Shown one piece after another: positions 17,499 through 25,318 of a DNA stretch of 41,240 nucleotides. The stretch comes from Synechocystis sp. PCC 6714 (GTDB lineage Bacteria > Cyanobacteriota > Cyanobacteriia > Cyanobacteriales > Microcystaceae). Numbering within the stretch: the first letter of the stretch is position 1; each line of letters starts with the position of its first letter. A program made the translations under genes and the position numbers. The stretch lies in NCBI RefSeq assembly GCF_000478825.2, contig NZ_CP007545.1, forward strand, positions 1 through 41,240. The letters are read 5' to 3'. Under the pieces are notes generated by a model. The model had not been told where the DNA came from. It searched no databases and was given only the letters and a program-made list of their open reading frames with translations.

Positions 17499-18791
17499 AT
17501 GGGCAAACTACCACCCATCTTCCACTGCTTACAAAACCGTCTATTCGCCCAGTTATACCTAGCACAAACCATTAATTTGCTGGGGGATGCGCTGACCTGG
17601 GTGGGATTGGCCCTATTAGCCTTTGATTTAGCTGGTGAAGGGGCCGGGGTCATCCTTGCTGGAGCCTTAACCCTGAGAGTAACGGTATTTGTACTGCTGT
17701 CCCCTGTGGCAGGGGCGATCGCCGACCGTTATGATCGCAAGCGAATTATGATATTCACCCATCTGGCAAGACTCGGAATTATTTGTCTATTTCCCTGGGT
17801 GACCGAAGCTTGGCAAATTTATGGACTAGTTCTGGGGCTAAATGTATTTAACGCCTTTTTTACCCCGACTTATACTGCGACGATTCCTCTAGTGACAAAG
17901 AATGACGAATATCCCCAGGCGATCGCCCTCTCCAGTGCCACTTATCAACTTTTGGGGGTTTTAGGGCCAGGGTTAGCAGGTAGCTTGGCAGCTTTTGTGG
18001 GAATAAGAAATATCTTTTGGGGGGATGCCCTCACTTTTTTGATAGCCGCCGTTTTGATCCTCACATTGCCAGGAAAGCTTTTGGCTAACTCAACTCCCCA
18101 GCCAGTTCGTACCCCGGCCCAAATTGGACAGGATATAGCTACTGGAACCCAATGTCTTTTCGGTGATCGCCTGATGCGTTATGCCCTAACTATGCAGTTA
18201 GTCGTGTCCTTAGCGGGCGCAGGAATTTTGGTAAACACTGTAGGTTACGTCCAAGGCATTTTACACCTAGGCAAAATTGAGTACGGTTGGGTAATGACGG
18301 CTTTTGGACTGGGAGCAACATTGGCATCCCTTGGTTTGGGCAACACTAAGCAACAGGGAAAACGAATCCTTTTAACTAGTTTTGGAGCCATCCTAATGAC
18401 CATTGCTATCCTTCCTGTGCCAATGGTTAATCTCCAGGGATTACTAATCTTGTGGGCTGGGGCTGGTATTGGTCAAACCTTGGTCAATGTACCCACCCAA
18501 ACCTTGATTGCTAACCGAGTCGCTAAAAACCTTCAAGGCCGAGTTTATGGTGCCCATTTTGCCTGGAGCCATCTCTGGTGGACTTTTTCCTATCCCTTAG
18601 CAGGCTGGCTAGGCAGTTACTCTGCTCAAAACAGTTTTTTCTATCTGGGGATTTTAGCCCTTAGCCTGTTTACTCTGTTTTATTTTTTACGACCCTCTGA
18701 CCATTTTGAACAAGGATTCTGGCATGAGCATAGCCACTACCATAGCTCAGACCATAGCCATCTCCACTTCCATGGAACAGAGGAAGCCTAA
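17499..18791 (+). CDS. nrsD: MFS nickel exporter with histidine-rich tail (NrsD-like)
   Basis: The 430-residue protein is a major-facilitator permease with about twelve hydrophobic segments and the motif GAIADRYDRKRIMI near residue 75 (the MFS loop 2-3 signature). The C-terminal tail HEHSHYHSSDHSHLHFHG is strongly histidine rich, as in NrsD and NreB nickel exporters. The tail is expected to bind Ni2+ in the cytoplasm. It ends the metal island and lies 90 bases after nrsC, so co-transcription is likely. The ATG at 17499 follows a run of pyrimidines without a strong ribosome site. Confidence 0.88.
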   Translation: MGKLPPIFHCLQNRLFAQLYLAQTINLLGDALTWVGLALLAFDLAGEGAGVILAGALTLRVTVFVLLSPVAGAIADRYDRKRIMIFTHLARLGIICLFPWVTEAWQIYGLVLGLNVFNAFFTPTYTATIPLVTKNDEYPQAIALSSATYQLLGVLGPGLAGSLAAFVGIRNIFWGDALTFLIAAVLILTLPGKLLANSTPQPVRTPAQIGQDIATGTQCLFGDRLMRYALTMQLVVSLAGAGILVNTVGYVQGILHLGKIEYGWVMTAFGLGATLASLGLGNTKQQGKRILLTSFGAILMTIAILPVPMVNLQGLLILWAGAGIGQTLVNVPTQTLIANRVAKNLQGRVYGAHFAWSHLWWTFSYPLAGWLGSYSAQNSFFYLGILALSLFTLFYFLRPSDHFEQGFWHEHSHYHSSDHSHLHFHGTEEA

Positions 18792-18927
18792 CGGCAAACC
18801 AACTACCTTAGCCGAATTTACTCTCCACATCAAACAAAATTACTTATTAATTTAATTACTAAACAATCAAACTGTTCTTATTGTCCTTAAATCTAGACTG
18901 ATTTCCCGCCCCGAATTGCTAAAGATA

Positions 18928-20566
18928 ATTGCATCCCGCACCGTTCACAGACTCAACCAACGGACTGCTTTTTTCCCAAGGCGATCTCGCAGAGATCCGC
19001 TTTTCGGTGCGCCTTCCAATCGGCGGGATAACGATCGCCTTTCATAAACAACTTGTCCAGCGAAAAAAAGACTGACTGGACAAAAGAAATATAGATAGGA
19101 TAAAGCTTTGAGATTTGATGTCCAGCATAGCAACCGATATGTCCAGTCTCATGTCCAGCGCAAACTGTACAAATCCAGTGGAGGCAGAAGGGGTTAAATT
19201 TTCTCGACAATCCAGGCGGACTGATTACCGATTTTTCCAGACCGCCGAAATATCCAGCAACCCCTAGTAAAAGTTTCACCCTTAGGCTTAACCCCTAGTA
19301 ATTCTTCAATCTCACTGGTGGTCAAAATCCAATTATGGGCAGCGGCTTCTTCTAGTTCCCGATGCTTGTCCAGTGGCGATCGCCGGTTGAAAGACTGCAT
19401 TAAGTTAAGCAGGGCAATGGTTTGGGGGTTTATGTCCAGCCCTGAGTCCATAATGTCCAGTTCTGACCTGACAGTATCGGGGGAATTGTCCAGTCTAGAC
19501 TTTACAATATCCAACGACTTGTCCAGTGCAGGGTTGACAGGTTCAAAACTTACCGTTGTTTCGGCGATCGGAGTAAAGGTTTTGAGACTTCCTCCTTCCG
19601 CCAAGTGTTGATGGATCTGATCAAGCAACTCGACTTGCTCCGGGGTGGCGTAGCTACTTCTGCCCTGACGACTAAGGGTAATCCCCAAAGCTTTTAGGCG
19701 ATCGTACAAAGCTTGGCGACTGGTCAAAGCATAACGGTCACAGAGTTGTTTAATATCCATCTTGTTTTACTGTTTTTTGAGGGATTTGCTACTCCTGCGG
19801 CAGGACAAACAATCCATGGCAACCATAAAAATAGCTGGCAGCCGATAAAATTTTTTGCATCCTAAAGATAAGCATTGGGGCTGACAGCCAACAACAAATG
19901 CCAACCTCAAAATGTCCTGTCGCCAAACCAAGGAAGCGGAGGCAGAACAAACATTAATGGCAACCACAAAAATGCTGACGAGCCACCATAACCTTTGCTT
20001 TTTATTGATAACTTTCCTGCGAGGAAGCCAACAATAAATGCCAACCTTAAAGAGTTCTGGCGTAGCGTCAATACTTCCCCCGACTACCCTATTGAAAGCG
20101 GCAATCAGGGGCGGTTAACTTGTCCAGTTTACACTTTACAGATTGACTTGACAAGTGCCTTAACAGGTAACTTGATATGTAACTTGACAGACTAGACAAT
20201 AATGCCAAGCTCTCTTAGGATAAGGATTACAGGTACTTTACAGGTTTCCAACTCTTGTACAGCAGCCAACTTGGCCTTGGGGATATACTTCGACCCCTTA
20301 CGCTGTCTGATGCCATTCTCCCAAATCTCATAGTGGTAGTAAAATTGCTCATAGGACTTACCCTTTTTATGGCAGTAATGGAGTTGAATATAGCCAGAAC
20401 CTTCTCCCTTCAACCTACGTTTTTTAGGTGGAGGTTGGTAGGGAACTATGGGCTTAAACTGGTCACAACCATTGAGGTTATTTTCTACAAGATACTTACC
20501 CTTGAGTAAACAAAACTTCCAAGCAGAATTGGCAGGAATTGAGCTATCAAAGGAGTTACAATTAGA
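18928..20566. repeat. Right copy of the 1.6-kb direct repeat
   Basis: Same orientation and nearly the same sequence as 6494-8125 (HTH gene, tandem-unit region and end of the zinc-motif gene). Unlike the left copy, its end continues without a break into a longer gene, so this looks like the ancestral arrangement and the left copy like a truncated duplicate. The 136 bases between nrsD and this repeat hold no recognisable gene. Confidence 0.95.
19194..19760 (-). CDS. HTH DNA-binding protein with LD-rich repeat, right copy
   Basis: The 188-residue protein is nearly identical to the one at 6731-7309, including the N-terminal HTH (MDIKQLCDRYALTSRQALYD) and C-terminal TRGCWIFRRSGKIGNQ segment. It lacks four residues in the LD-rich middle because of a 12-base deletion that removes one TGTCCAG site. 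TGTCCAG starts inside the gene at 19367, 19433, 19454, 19487 and 19520. The spacings of 21, 33 and 33 are kept relative to the left copy. The reading frame is intact, so both copies may be expressed. Confidence 0.75.
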   Translation of the reverse strand: MDIKQLCDRYALTSRQALYDRLKALGITLSRQGRSSYATPEQVELLDQIHQHLAEGGSLKTFTPIAETTVSFEPVNPALDKSLDIVKSRLDNSPDTVRSELDIMDSGLDINPQTIALLNLMQSFNRRSPLDKHRELEEAAAHNWILTTSEIEELLGVKPKGETFTRGCWIFRRSGKIGNQSAWIVEKI

Positions 20567-21331
20567 GCATTGAGTGGAGGTAGAGGACTCGCTGGAGGGC
20601 AATACTGGCTTGTCCTGGGGTAACGGTTCTGCCGGCCAGTTTGCGGGCTTTAATTCTGGCGGGGGTTCCGGTGGGGACAATGCAGAATTGGGGGCCAAGG
20701 CCTGAAACCAATTGGAAGGATAACCCTGAATCAGAGCGTAGGCCGTTGCGCTCAACTGTGAGCCATTGGGAATGAGCCCGTTGCTCCTCAACCATTGCTC
20801 CAACTTGTTCGAGCCAGCTTGGCGGTAGGTGCCCAAACAGGCCGTGGGGGTAGGAAACAATAAACAATCTTTCCCTACGGTGGCCCGCTCCAAGCTCCTG
20901 CGCCGAGATAATTTCAATTTCGCCTTGATAGCCGACCATTCGGAGTCCGCCAAGGATTGCTCTAAGGCCTCGATGGATAACTCCCAGGGGTTGCTCAATA
21001 ACGACAAATGGGGGATGGCACTGGGCAACGATGCGTAACACTTCCCGAAAGAGGCCTGACTGGGGATGGTGGAGGCCTGTTTTGGTTCCTGCTCCACTGG
21101 TGCCGGTGCAGGGGAAACCAGCGGTAACAAGGTCAAATTGCCCTGGGCTTGGGTAGTAGTCCCTGATGTCGGCGTGGATGGGGATGTGGGGCCAGTGGTG
21201 GGACAAAACGGCGTGGCAGTCGGGGTCGATTTCAACAAACTGAGTTGTTTGTATTTTTCCTCCGGTTTGTTCTGCGGCCAGGGTGAATCCCCCACATCCG
21301 GCAAAAAGGTCGAGGTGTTTAAGCTTTCCAT
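20192..21331 (-). CDS. Zinc-motif protein overlapping the methyltransferase gene; true start uncertain
   Basis: The open frame of 379 codons begins at 21331, but its first third is Pro/Thr/Ser rich and looks like a shadow of the methyltransferase. From about 21040 it reads like real protein: NPWELSIEALEQSLADSEW, RRSLERATVGKDCLLFPTPTA, RQAGSNKLEQWLRSNGLIP, YALIQGYPSNWFQAL, then a Pro-rich linker, the CSNC...C...C zinc motif and the KGSKYIPKAKLAAVQELE domain. There is no ATG in that part, so a GTG/TTG start is likely. It would then overlap the methyltransferase by roughly 480 bases in another frame. The last 120 residues match the gene at 7745-8170. It may be a partner of the methyltransferase; function not known. 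Confidence 0.6.
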   Translation of the reverse strand: MESLNTSTFLPDVGDSPWPQNKPEEKYKQLSLLKSTPTATPFCPTTGPTSPSTPTSGTTTQAQGNLTLLPLVSPAPAPVEQEPKQASTIPSQASFGKCYASLPSAIPHLSLLSNPWELSIEALEQSLADSEWSAIKAKLKLSRRRSLERATVGKDCLLFPTPTACLGTYRQAGSNKLEQWLRSNGLIPNGSQLSATAYALIQGYPSNWFQALAPNSALSPPEPPPELKPANWPAEPLPQDKPVLPSSESSTSTQCSNCNSFDSSIPANSAWKFCLLKGKYLVENNLNGCDQFKPIVPYQPPPKKRRLKGEGSGYIQLHYCHKKGKSYEQFYYHYEIWENGIRQRKGSKYIPKAKLAAVQELETCKVPVILILRELGIIV

Positions 21332-21404
21332 GGCTAGAACTCCTCGCAGTGGATGATTTGGTCAGTGTCGGAGCAGTATTTGTAACTTGGCGATCGCCGA
21401 GCAT
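20562..21404 (-). CDS. C5-cytosine DNA methyltransferase
   Basis: The product transfers a methyl group from SAM to cytosine in DNA. Seen in order are motif I LDLFAGCGGFTLA, motif IV GFPCTGTSGAGTKTG with the catalytic PC cysteine, motif VI-like VVIEQPLG, motif VIII AGHRRERLFIVSYP, and a motif-X-like end GRTVTPGQASIALQRVLYL. The glutamate-asparagine of motif VI reads EQ, not EN. At 280 residues from the ATG at 21404 it is short for the family, with little target-recognition domain. The ATG lies inside the end of the preceding gene (71-base overlap). No partner restriction enzyme is seen, so this looks like an orphan methyltransferase of a plasmid or phage. Confidence 0.85.
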   Translation of the reverse strand: MLGDRQVTNTAPTLTKSSTARSSSHGKLKHLDLFAGCGGFTLAAEQTGGKIQTTQFVEIDPDCHAVLSHHWPHIPIHADIRDYYPSPGQFDLVTAGFPCTGTSGAGTKTGLHHPQSGLFREVLRIVAQCHPPFVVIEQPLGVIHRGLRAILGGLRMVGYQGEIEIISAQELGAGHRRERLFIVSYPHGLFGHLPPSWLEQVGAMVEEQRAHSQWLTVERNGLRSDSGLSFQLVSGLGPQFCIVPTGTPARIKARKLAGRTVTPGQASIALQRVLYLHSML

Positions 21405-22833
21405 AATTAATCGCTTTCTCCCGTAGGATGGGGTCGTAGAGCCATTGATTGAGCCGTTCCAGTTCGGACTGGGGTTTGGGACAAACTTCCCGCTTACCAC
21501 CAAAACCCTTGAGCAAACCCTGCACCATTTGCTTTAATGCCTTAGCTTGCTCTGGGGCTACAGGCTCGGATTTTTGCTGGCGTTGGAAAACCTTTAGTCG
21601 GGTGCCGTCGGGAAGGATGGTGTACTGAGAATCAGGTGCCGGGGAAGAATTTTCAGGAGGGGCAGATTCAGTTTGAGAATTTTTACTGGGGGTTTCAACA
21701 CTCACCGCTGACACAGACCCATCCCCAGTCAGTTCTTGGGGTTCTTCGGTGGGGCTTTCACTTTCCCAAGGGGAGGGTTCACAGTTAGTAACCAGAAAAC
21801 AAGTTTCAGTAGGGGCCAGCTCGGCTTCTTCAAGATCTTTACCAGGGGATAATTCCGCCACAGGTTCAACAACTTCCAAACCCCTAGTAACTTCCTCTGT
21901 CTTTGGGGGAAGCACAGGCGAAGGAGTAGCCACCACAGCCACCGGATTCATTTCTGGGGGCAGAACCGCCGTCACAGCTCGTTGATGGATGATTAGGTTC
22001 CTTTGCTGGTCTTCGGAGATTTGACAGCCATTGGCGAGGCGCATTTGGGTATTTTCCACCCGATGAACAAACTCTTTCTGGTACTGCTCCCAGCGAATAG
22101 GCAAATTAGCCGGGTCTTTCCTGAAATGAGCCAACACATCCGCCTGCTTGTCGTGGAATTCTCCGCCATAACGCTTCTGCCAGTTCTTCGCCAACCAATT
22201 CCGGAAGTTGGGGTCGAGCTTGCCCTCAATACTCCAGGGGCCATCGGGTAGCCAATCAAAGTCTTGGTTCTTCTTGGTGCGCTTTTTAGTACGGCGGGCG
22301 GCGGAATATTTTTCCTCTCCCTGACTTGTCGCTATGACAGATGAGTTTTGACTAATTTCTGCCGTAGCTAGTTTTTCCTGGGTTTTTGGCTTAGTTCCAT
22401 CACCTCGTCCATTTGTATTTATTTCCGGATCTGGAATTTTTTCTTTTTCCTCGCTCTGGCCGTCTGAAGAGTATGAGAAAGTCTTTAAGTCTGTATATAT
22501 AGTGGAGTCCCATTTTTGGGACTCGGAGACGCATTTTTGGGACTCGATTTCTATTTCTGGGACTGGATTCCCATTTTTGGGACTAATCCAAAACCCAAAA
22601 ACCCGCTCAGAAACTAGTAAGCCTGCATCAGTTAACTGGGCTAGGGCACGGTAAAAAGTCGTTCTACTGATTCCTATGGCTTCTTTGGCTATTTCCCAGG
22701 TGATTCTTACCCGGCGATCGCCAAAAGGATCGAGGGTAGTTGCCCATGTCCATAACTCCCAACTGGAACGAGGTAGTTTAGCGGCTAGGAGTTCTCCGGC
22801 AGTATCCGTCGTTAGCTTGTAGAATTGAGTCAT
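21334..22833 (-). CDS. Winged-helix plasmid replication-type protein
   Basis: The 499-residue protein starts MTQFYKLTTDTAGELLAAKLPRSSWELWTWATTLDPFGDRRVRITWEIAKEAIGISRTTFYRALAQLTDAGLL, a winged-helix domain of the kind seen in cyanobacterial plasmid initiator-like proteins. A charged linker follows, then a conserved block (DWLPDGPWSIEGKLDPNFRNWLAKNWQKRYGG, residues about 205-235), a second acidic Pro/Glu-rich linker, and a C-terminal helical end. The gene contains four phased ATTTTTGGGACT repeats (22512-22584) read in different frames, so the DNA itself seems to be conserved. A role as replication initiator acting on its own gene is an inference. Confidence 0.6.
   Translation of the reverse strand: MTQFYKLTTDTAGELLAAKLPRSSWELWTWATTLDPFGDRRVRITWEIAKEAIGISRTTFYRALAQLTDAGLLVSERVFGFWISPKNGNPVPEIEIESQKCVSESQKWDSTIYTDLKTFSYSSDGQSEEKEKIPDPEINTNGRGDGTKPKTQEKLATAEISQNSSVIATSQGEEKYSAARRTKKRTKKNQDFDWLPDGPWSIEGKLDPNFRNWLAKNWQKRYGGEFHDKQADVLAHFRKDPANLPIRWEQYQKEFVHRVENTQMRLANGCQISEDQQRNLIIHQRAVTAVLPPEMNPVAVVATPSPVLPPKTEEVTRGLEVVEPVAELSPGKDLEEAELAPTETCFLVTNCEPSPWESESPTEEPQELTGDGSVSAVSVETPSKNSQTESAPPENSSPAPDSQYTILPDGTRLKVFQRQQKSEPVAPEQAKALKQMVQGLLKGFGGKREVCPKPQSELERLNQWLYDPILREKAINYARRSPSYKYCSDTDQIIHCEEF
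22506..22584. promoter_or_regulatory. Four iteron-like repeats with a palindrome
   Basis: ATTTTTGGGACT or a one-base variant starts at 22512, 22533, 22553 and 22573, i.e. at 21, 20 and 20 bases, two helical turns each. The first unit is part of a perfect palindrome AGTCCCATTTTTGGGACT (22506-22523). The repeats fall in all three reading frames of the host gene (SPKN, VPEI, SQK), so amino-acid selection does not explain them. Candidate replication origin or autoregulatory sites for the winged-helix protein. Confidence 0.6.
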
Positions 22834-22967
22834 AATGAAGTTAGGCCTCGTTTATTTGGTAAGAAAGAGTATCGGGGCTGTTTTTTTCGTATGATAGACT
22901 TGAGAGGTGCTTAAAAAAATTTAAACGCCATTAAACATCAACACTCTATCATTTAAGGGGAAGCACA

Positions 22968-23306
22968 ATGAGTCTTTGTATCGAAATATTGAGAGAGAAG
23001 GTTAGAAAATATCGCCTTTCTCAGAAATTGATTGCTGATGTGGCAAATCGTAGTGAGACTAATATTTCTCAGGTTTTAGCTGGCAAGTCTGTTCCGTCCG
23101 TTGAAAGCTTTGAGCAGATTCTTGATGCCTGTGACAAGATAAAACCTGGTTTCAAGTGTGACTATTGGCGTTCTATGGCAGGGAATAACTTCGATTTACA
23201 GGAATTTGTTTATTCTCTCAGCTCTGTCGAATTTGGGATGTTGCTTATGATTGCAGGGCAAAGGGTGCAAGAAAAGCAGGGTCGTGCAAACCTTGTTGCT
23301 TCTTAA
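22968..23306 (+). CDS. XRE-like transcriptional regulator
   Basis: The 112-residue protein has an N-terminal Cro/C1-type helix-turn-helix: LREKVRKYRLSQKLIADVANRSETNISQVLAGKSVPSVESFEQILDACD. The remainder is a short helical tail (VYSLSSVEFGMLLMIAGQRVQEKQG). A good ribosome site (AGGGGAAG) lies six to seven bases before the ATG. It is divergent from the winged-helix gene with 134 bases between, so it may control that promoter and possibly its own. No close family is recognised beyond the HTH. Confidence 0.75.
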   Translation: MSLCIEILREKVRKYRLSQKLIADVANRSETNISQVLAGKSVPSVESFEQILDACDKIKPGFKCDYWRSMAGNNFDLQEFVYSLSSVEFGMLLMIAGQRVQEKQGRANLVAS

Positions 23307-23454
23307 TTACAGCCGATTGCGCTTCAACCTACTACCCCAAGTTAGTGTCAAAAGTTTGCCAAACTGCTTATTAGTTGTTCTGCGGTGATCTGCCATTGCT
23401 GTAATCAATGGTTAATCTCTGAATTTTTCCATGATTTTATAGTATGTGCTTCTT

Positions 23455-23476
23455 CTATCTATGTCACTATAGATAG
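23455..23476. promoter_or_regulatory. Inverted repeat upstream of a small gene
   Basis: CTATCTAT (23455-23462) and ATAGATAG (23469-23476) form a perfect 8-bp inverted repeat with a 6-base spacer, ending 21 bases before the ATG at 23498. Its place suits an operator or a 5'-leader hairpin. The neighbouring XRE regulator is one candidate ligand. Confidence 0.45.
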
Positions 23477-23497
23477 AATGTAATTATCAAAACTGCT

Positions 23498-23752
23498 ATG
23501 AACTGTGAACAACCTGAATTAAATGACAAACTTAATGCAAAAAAAGATTTATCTAAAAGTGATCTGGTTTTGATTATGGGTGGATGTAATTCTGTTGAAG
23601 CAAAAACCTTTATCCAGATTAACGGTGATACTCTCACAGCTTTTGCCACTGCCCTTCAAAATTTGCCTTCCGATTCAGTGGTCAAAATTTTAGACCCTCT
23701 TGGTGAAGTTCTTAAGGCGGCGGGCATTGCTATTACTAAGGCCCAGGTTTAA
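23498..23752 (+). CDS. Small hypothetical protein
   Basis: The 84-residue product is not recognised. It starts MNCEQPELNDKLNAKKDLSKSDLVLIMGGCNSVEAKTF and continues IQINGDTLTAFATALQNLPSDSVVKILDPLGEVLKAAGI, with a predicted alpha/beta look and no signal peptide or membrane segment. The MGGCNS stretch contains one of two cysteines. No strong ribosome site is seen, but an inverted repeat lies just upstream. Coding potential is moderate. Confidence 0.45.
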   Translation: MNCEQPELNDKLNAKKDLSKSDLVLIMGGCNSVEAKTFIQINGDTLTAFATALQNLPSDSVVKILDPLGEVLKAAGIAITKAQV

Positions 23753-23829
23753 TATATTTGCTCTTCTAAAGTAGTTCAATTAATAAAAAACTCCTGGGGT
23801 TGCTAGGGGATTAGGGTTCACTAAATTTT

Positions 23830-24140
23830 CTAGGCTTGATTTTTCCTAGCCAGCCATTCTTCCCGCGAGATGGTGCCTGGGGCCAAAACTGTCTGTTTCT
23901 CTGGTTCTCGCCGTTGTCCCATTTTGAGGGGCTGGGGTTTATCCTTCCTCCACAGGTCACGGCCCAGGCCAAACTTGGCGCAACATCTTCTCAGGGCCAT
24001 AGCTTCCGCATTGGAGCTTGGATCGCCGTAGCTATTGCAATCAATGTCTTCAGTGCCGGTGGCCTGCCTAGTCAAACTGCGGTCATCCCCATGGATCGTA
24101 AGGGAGCCGGTGAGGGTTAGGCGATCGCCCTTAGAATTTG
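23830..24140 (-). pseudogene. C-terminal fragment of a Rad52/Sak-like single-strand annealing protein
   Basis: The minus-strand frame contains RLTLTGSLTIHGDDRSLTRQATG followed by GDPSSNAEAMALRRCCAKFGLGRDLW, the core of Rad52/Sak-type annealing proteins (a strand-rich segment, then A...ALRR..AKFGLG..L). The first half of the domain is missing: upstream the frame runs into the oppositely oriented nuclease gene starting at 24144, where it only mirrors that gene. The open frame begins at 24219 but I take the residues before about 24140 as spurious. It is either a truncated gene or, less likely, a minimal one that overlaps its neighbour. Confidence 0.6.
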
Positions 24141-24143
24141 GGT

Positions 24144-24974
24144 ATGTTTGACAATCTGTGCAAATTTCTGGCTGAATCATTTTCCGAAGACTACGCCGCC
24201 TGGTTGCTGGGACGACCAATCAAATTGACCAAGCTCAGTCCGACGGAACTATCCCTGGAGCCAATTCGGGCTGACTCCCTGATTTTGGAGCAATCGGAAG
24301 ACTTGGTTTTACATTTGGAATTCCAAACGGAGCCTGATCCTACTATGGGCTTTCGGATGTTGGACTATCGGGTGAGGGTATATCGCCGTTTTCCCCAAAA
24401 GACAATGCACCAATTCGTCATCTACTTAAAGCATAGTAATAATGACTTGGTTTATCAGGACAGTTTTCGGGTGGGGGAGACTGTCCATCGTTATCAGGTG
24501 ATTCGGCTCTGGGAGCAACCATCGGAAGCGTTTCTCCAAAGCCCAGGACTATTACCCCTGGCGGTATTGACGCAGACCTCTGACCCCGCACTAAAATTGA
24601 GGGAAGTAGCGACTGCATTGGAACAGATTGAGGATAATCGGGTTAAGGCAAACCTCATGGCCGCAACCTCAGTTTTTGGAGGAATTCTGCTGGCCCCTGA
24701 GCTGATCAAGACAATTTTAAGGAGTGAAATTATGAAGGAATCCGCTGTCTATCAAGAAATTTTGGAGGAGGGTAAAATTGCCGGCAAACTGGAGGGTCGG
24801 TTGGAAGGAAAATTAGAGGGCAAATTGGAGGGCAAACTAGAAGGTAGGCTGGAGGCGAAACTAGAAACCATACCCCTACTGAAGAAATTGGGTCTTACGA
24901 TCGCCGAAATTGCTAAGGAGTTAGACATTGATGTTGAACTGGTTAATCGGTTTGTCGCTAACCAGAATAATTAA
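24144..24974 (+). CDS. Rpn-family PD-(D/E)XK recombination-promoting nuclease-like protein
   Basis: The 276-residue protein starts MFDNLCKFLAESFSEDYAAWLLGRP, the usual start of cyanobacterial Rpn/DUF4351-type proteins. The nuclease core is RADSLILEQSEDLVLHLEFQTEPD, with an aspartate and an E-x-Q motif near residues 45-62, then RMLDYRVRVYRRF. Residues about 215-240 are a tandem GKLEGRLEGKLEGKLEG repeat, probably a helical linker of variable length, and the end is LGLTIAEIAKELDIDVELVNRFV, an HTH-like tail. I chose the ATG at 24144 over the TTG at 24138. These genes are numerous and mobile in cyanobacterial genomes. Confidence 0.8.
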   Translation: MFDNLCKFLAESFSEDYAAWLLGRPIKLTKLSPTELSLEPIRADSLILEQSEDLVLHLEFQTEPDPTMGFRMLDYRVRVYRRFPQKTMHQFVIYLKHSNNDLVYQDSFRVGETVHRYQVIRLWEQPSEAFLQSPGLLPLAVLTQTSDPALKLREVATALEQIEDNRVKANLMAATSVFGGILLAPELIKTILRSEIMKESAVYQEILEEGKIAGKLEGRLEGKLEGKLEGKLEGRLEAKLETIPLLKKLGLTIAEIAKELDIDVELVNRFVANQNN

Positions 24975-25084
24975 GGGTTGAAATGGTCGTTGCCCGGAAT
25001 ATGGCTTGACTTATCCCTTGGCGATCGCCGTTAACCCCTAGTAAAAATAAAGGAACGTGACGCGACATAGGGTTAAAGATAGTT

Positions 25085-25318
25085 CTAATTGTCATTACCC
25101 TGTTTATCGTCGCTATCATCATCATGATCTTCTCGCCCTTTATGGGAATCATTATCTTGGCTGGCCACGTCCTGGGAAGAAAATTGAGCAAGGGTGTATT
25201 AACTCTGCCCAGAATTACTAGCAACAGTCTGGTTTATATTGGTGGCTAACGTTGTACCGCCCCATCCCAAACCAGTAGTGATTGTCAATATTAGAAAAGA
25301 CTTAGCTGAAATATTCAT
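25085..25318 (-). pseudogene. Small secreted acidic protein interrupted by a stop codon
   Basis: The minus strand from ATG 25318 reads a signal peptide (MNISAKSFLILTITTGLGWG, then GTTLATNINQ), preceded by the ribosome site TTTAGGAG. A TAA at 25199-25201 ends it after 39 residues, but the same frame continues for 37 more codons (YTLAQFSSQDVASQDNDSH, then a run rich in aspartate and histidine, REDHDDDSDDKQGNDN) to a TAG at 25085. The simplest reading is one nonsense mutation in a 77-residue exported protein. Two near-identical 27-base direct repeats flank it at about 25020 and 25408. Confidence 0.5.

Noticed and set aside
20700-20870. A frameshift joining the methyltransferase to the downstream zinc-motif frame
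   Set aside because: The first frame has its own motif-X-like end (TVTPGQASIALQRVLYL) close to its stop, so it seems complete; overlap of two genes fits better.
22512-22584. CRISPR array
   Set aside because: Units are 12 bases with 8-base gaps, far below CRISPR repeat and spacer sizes, and lie within a gene.
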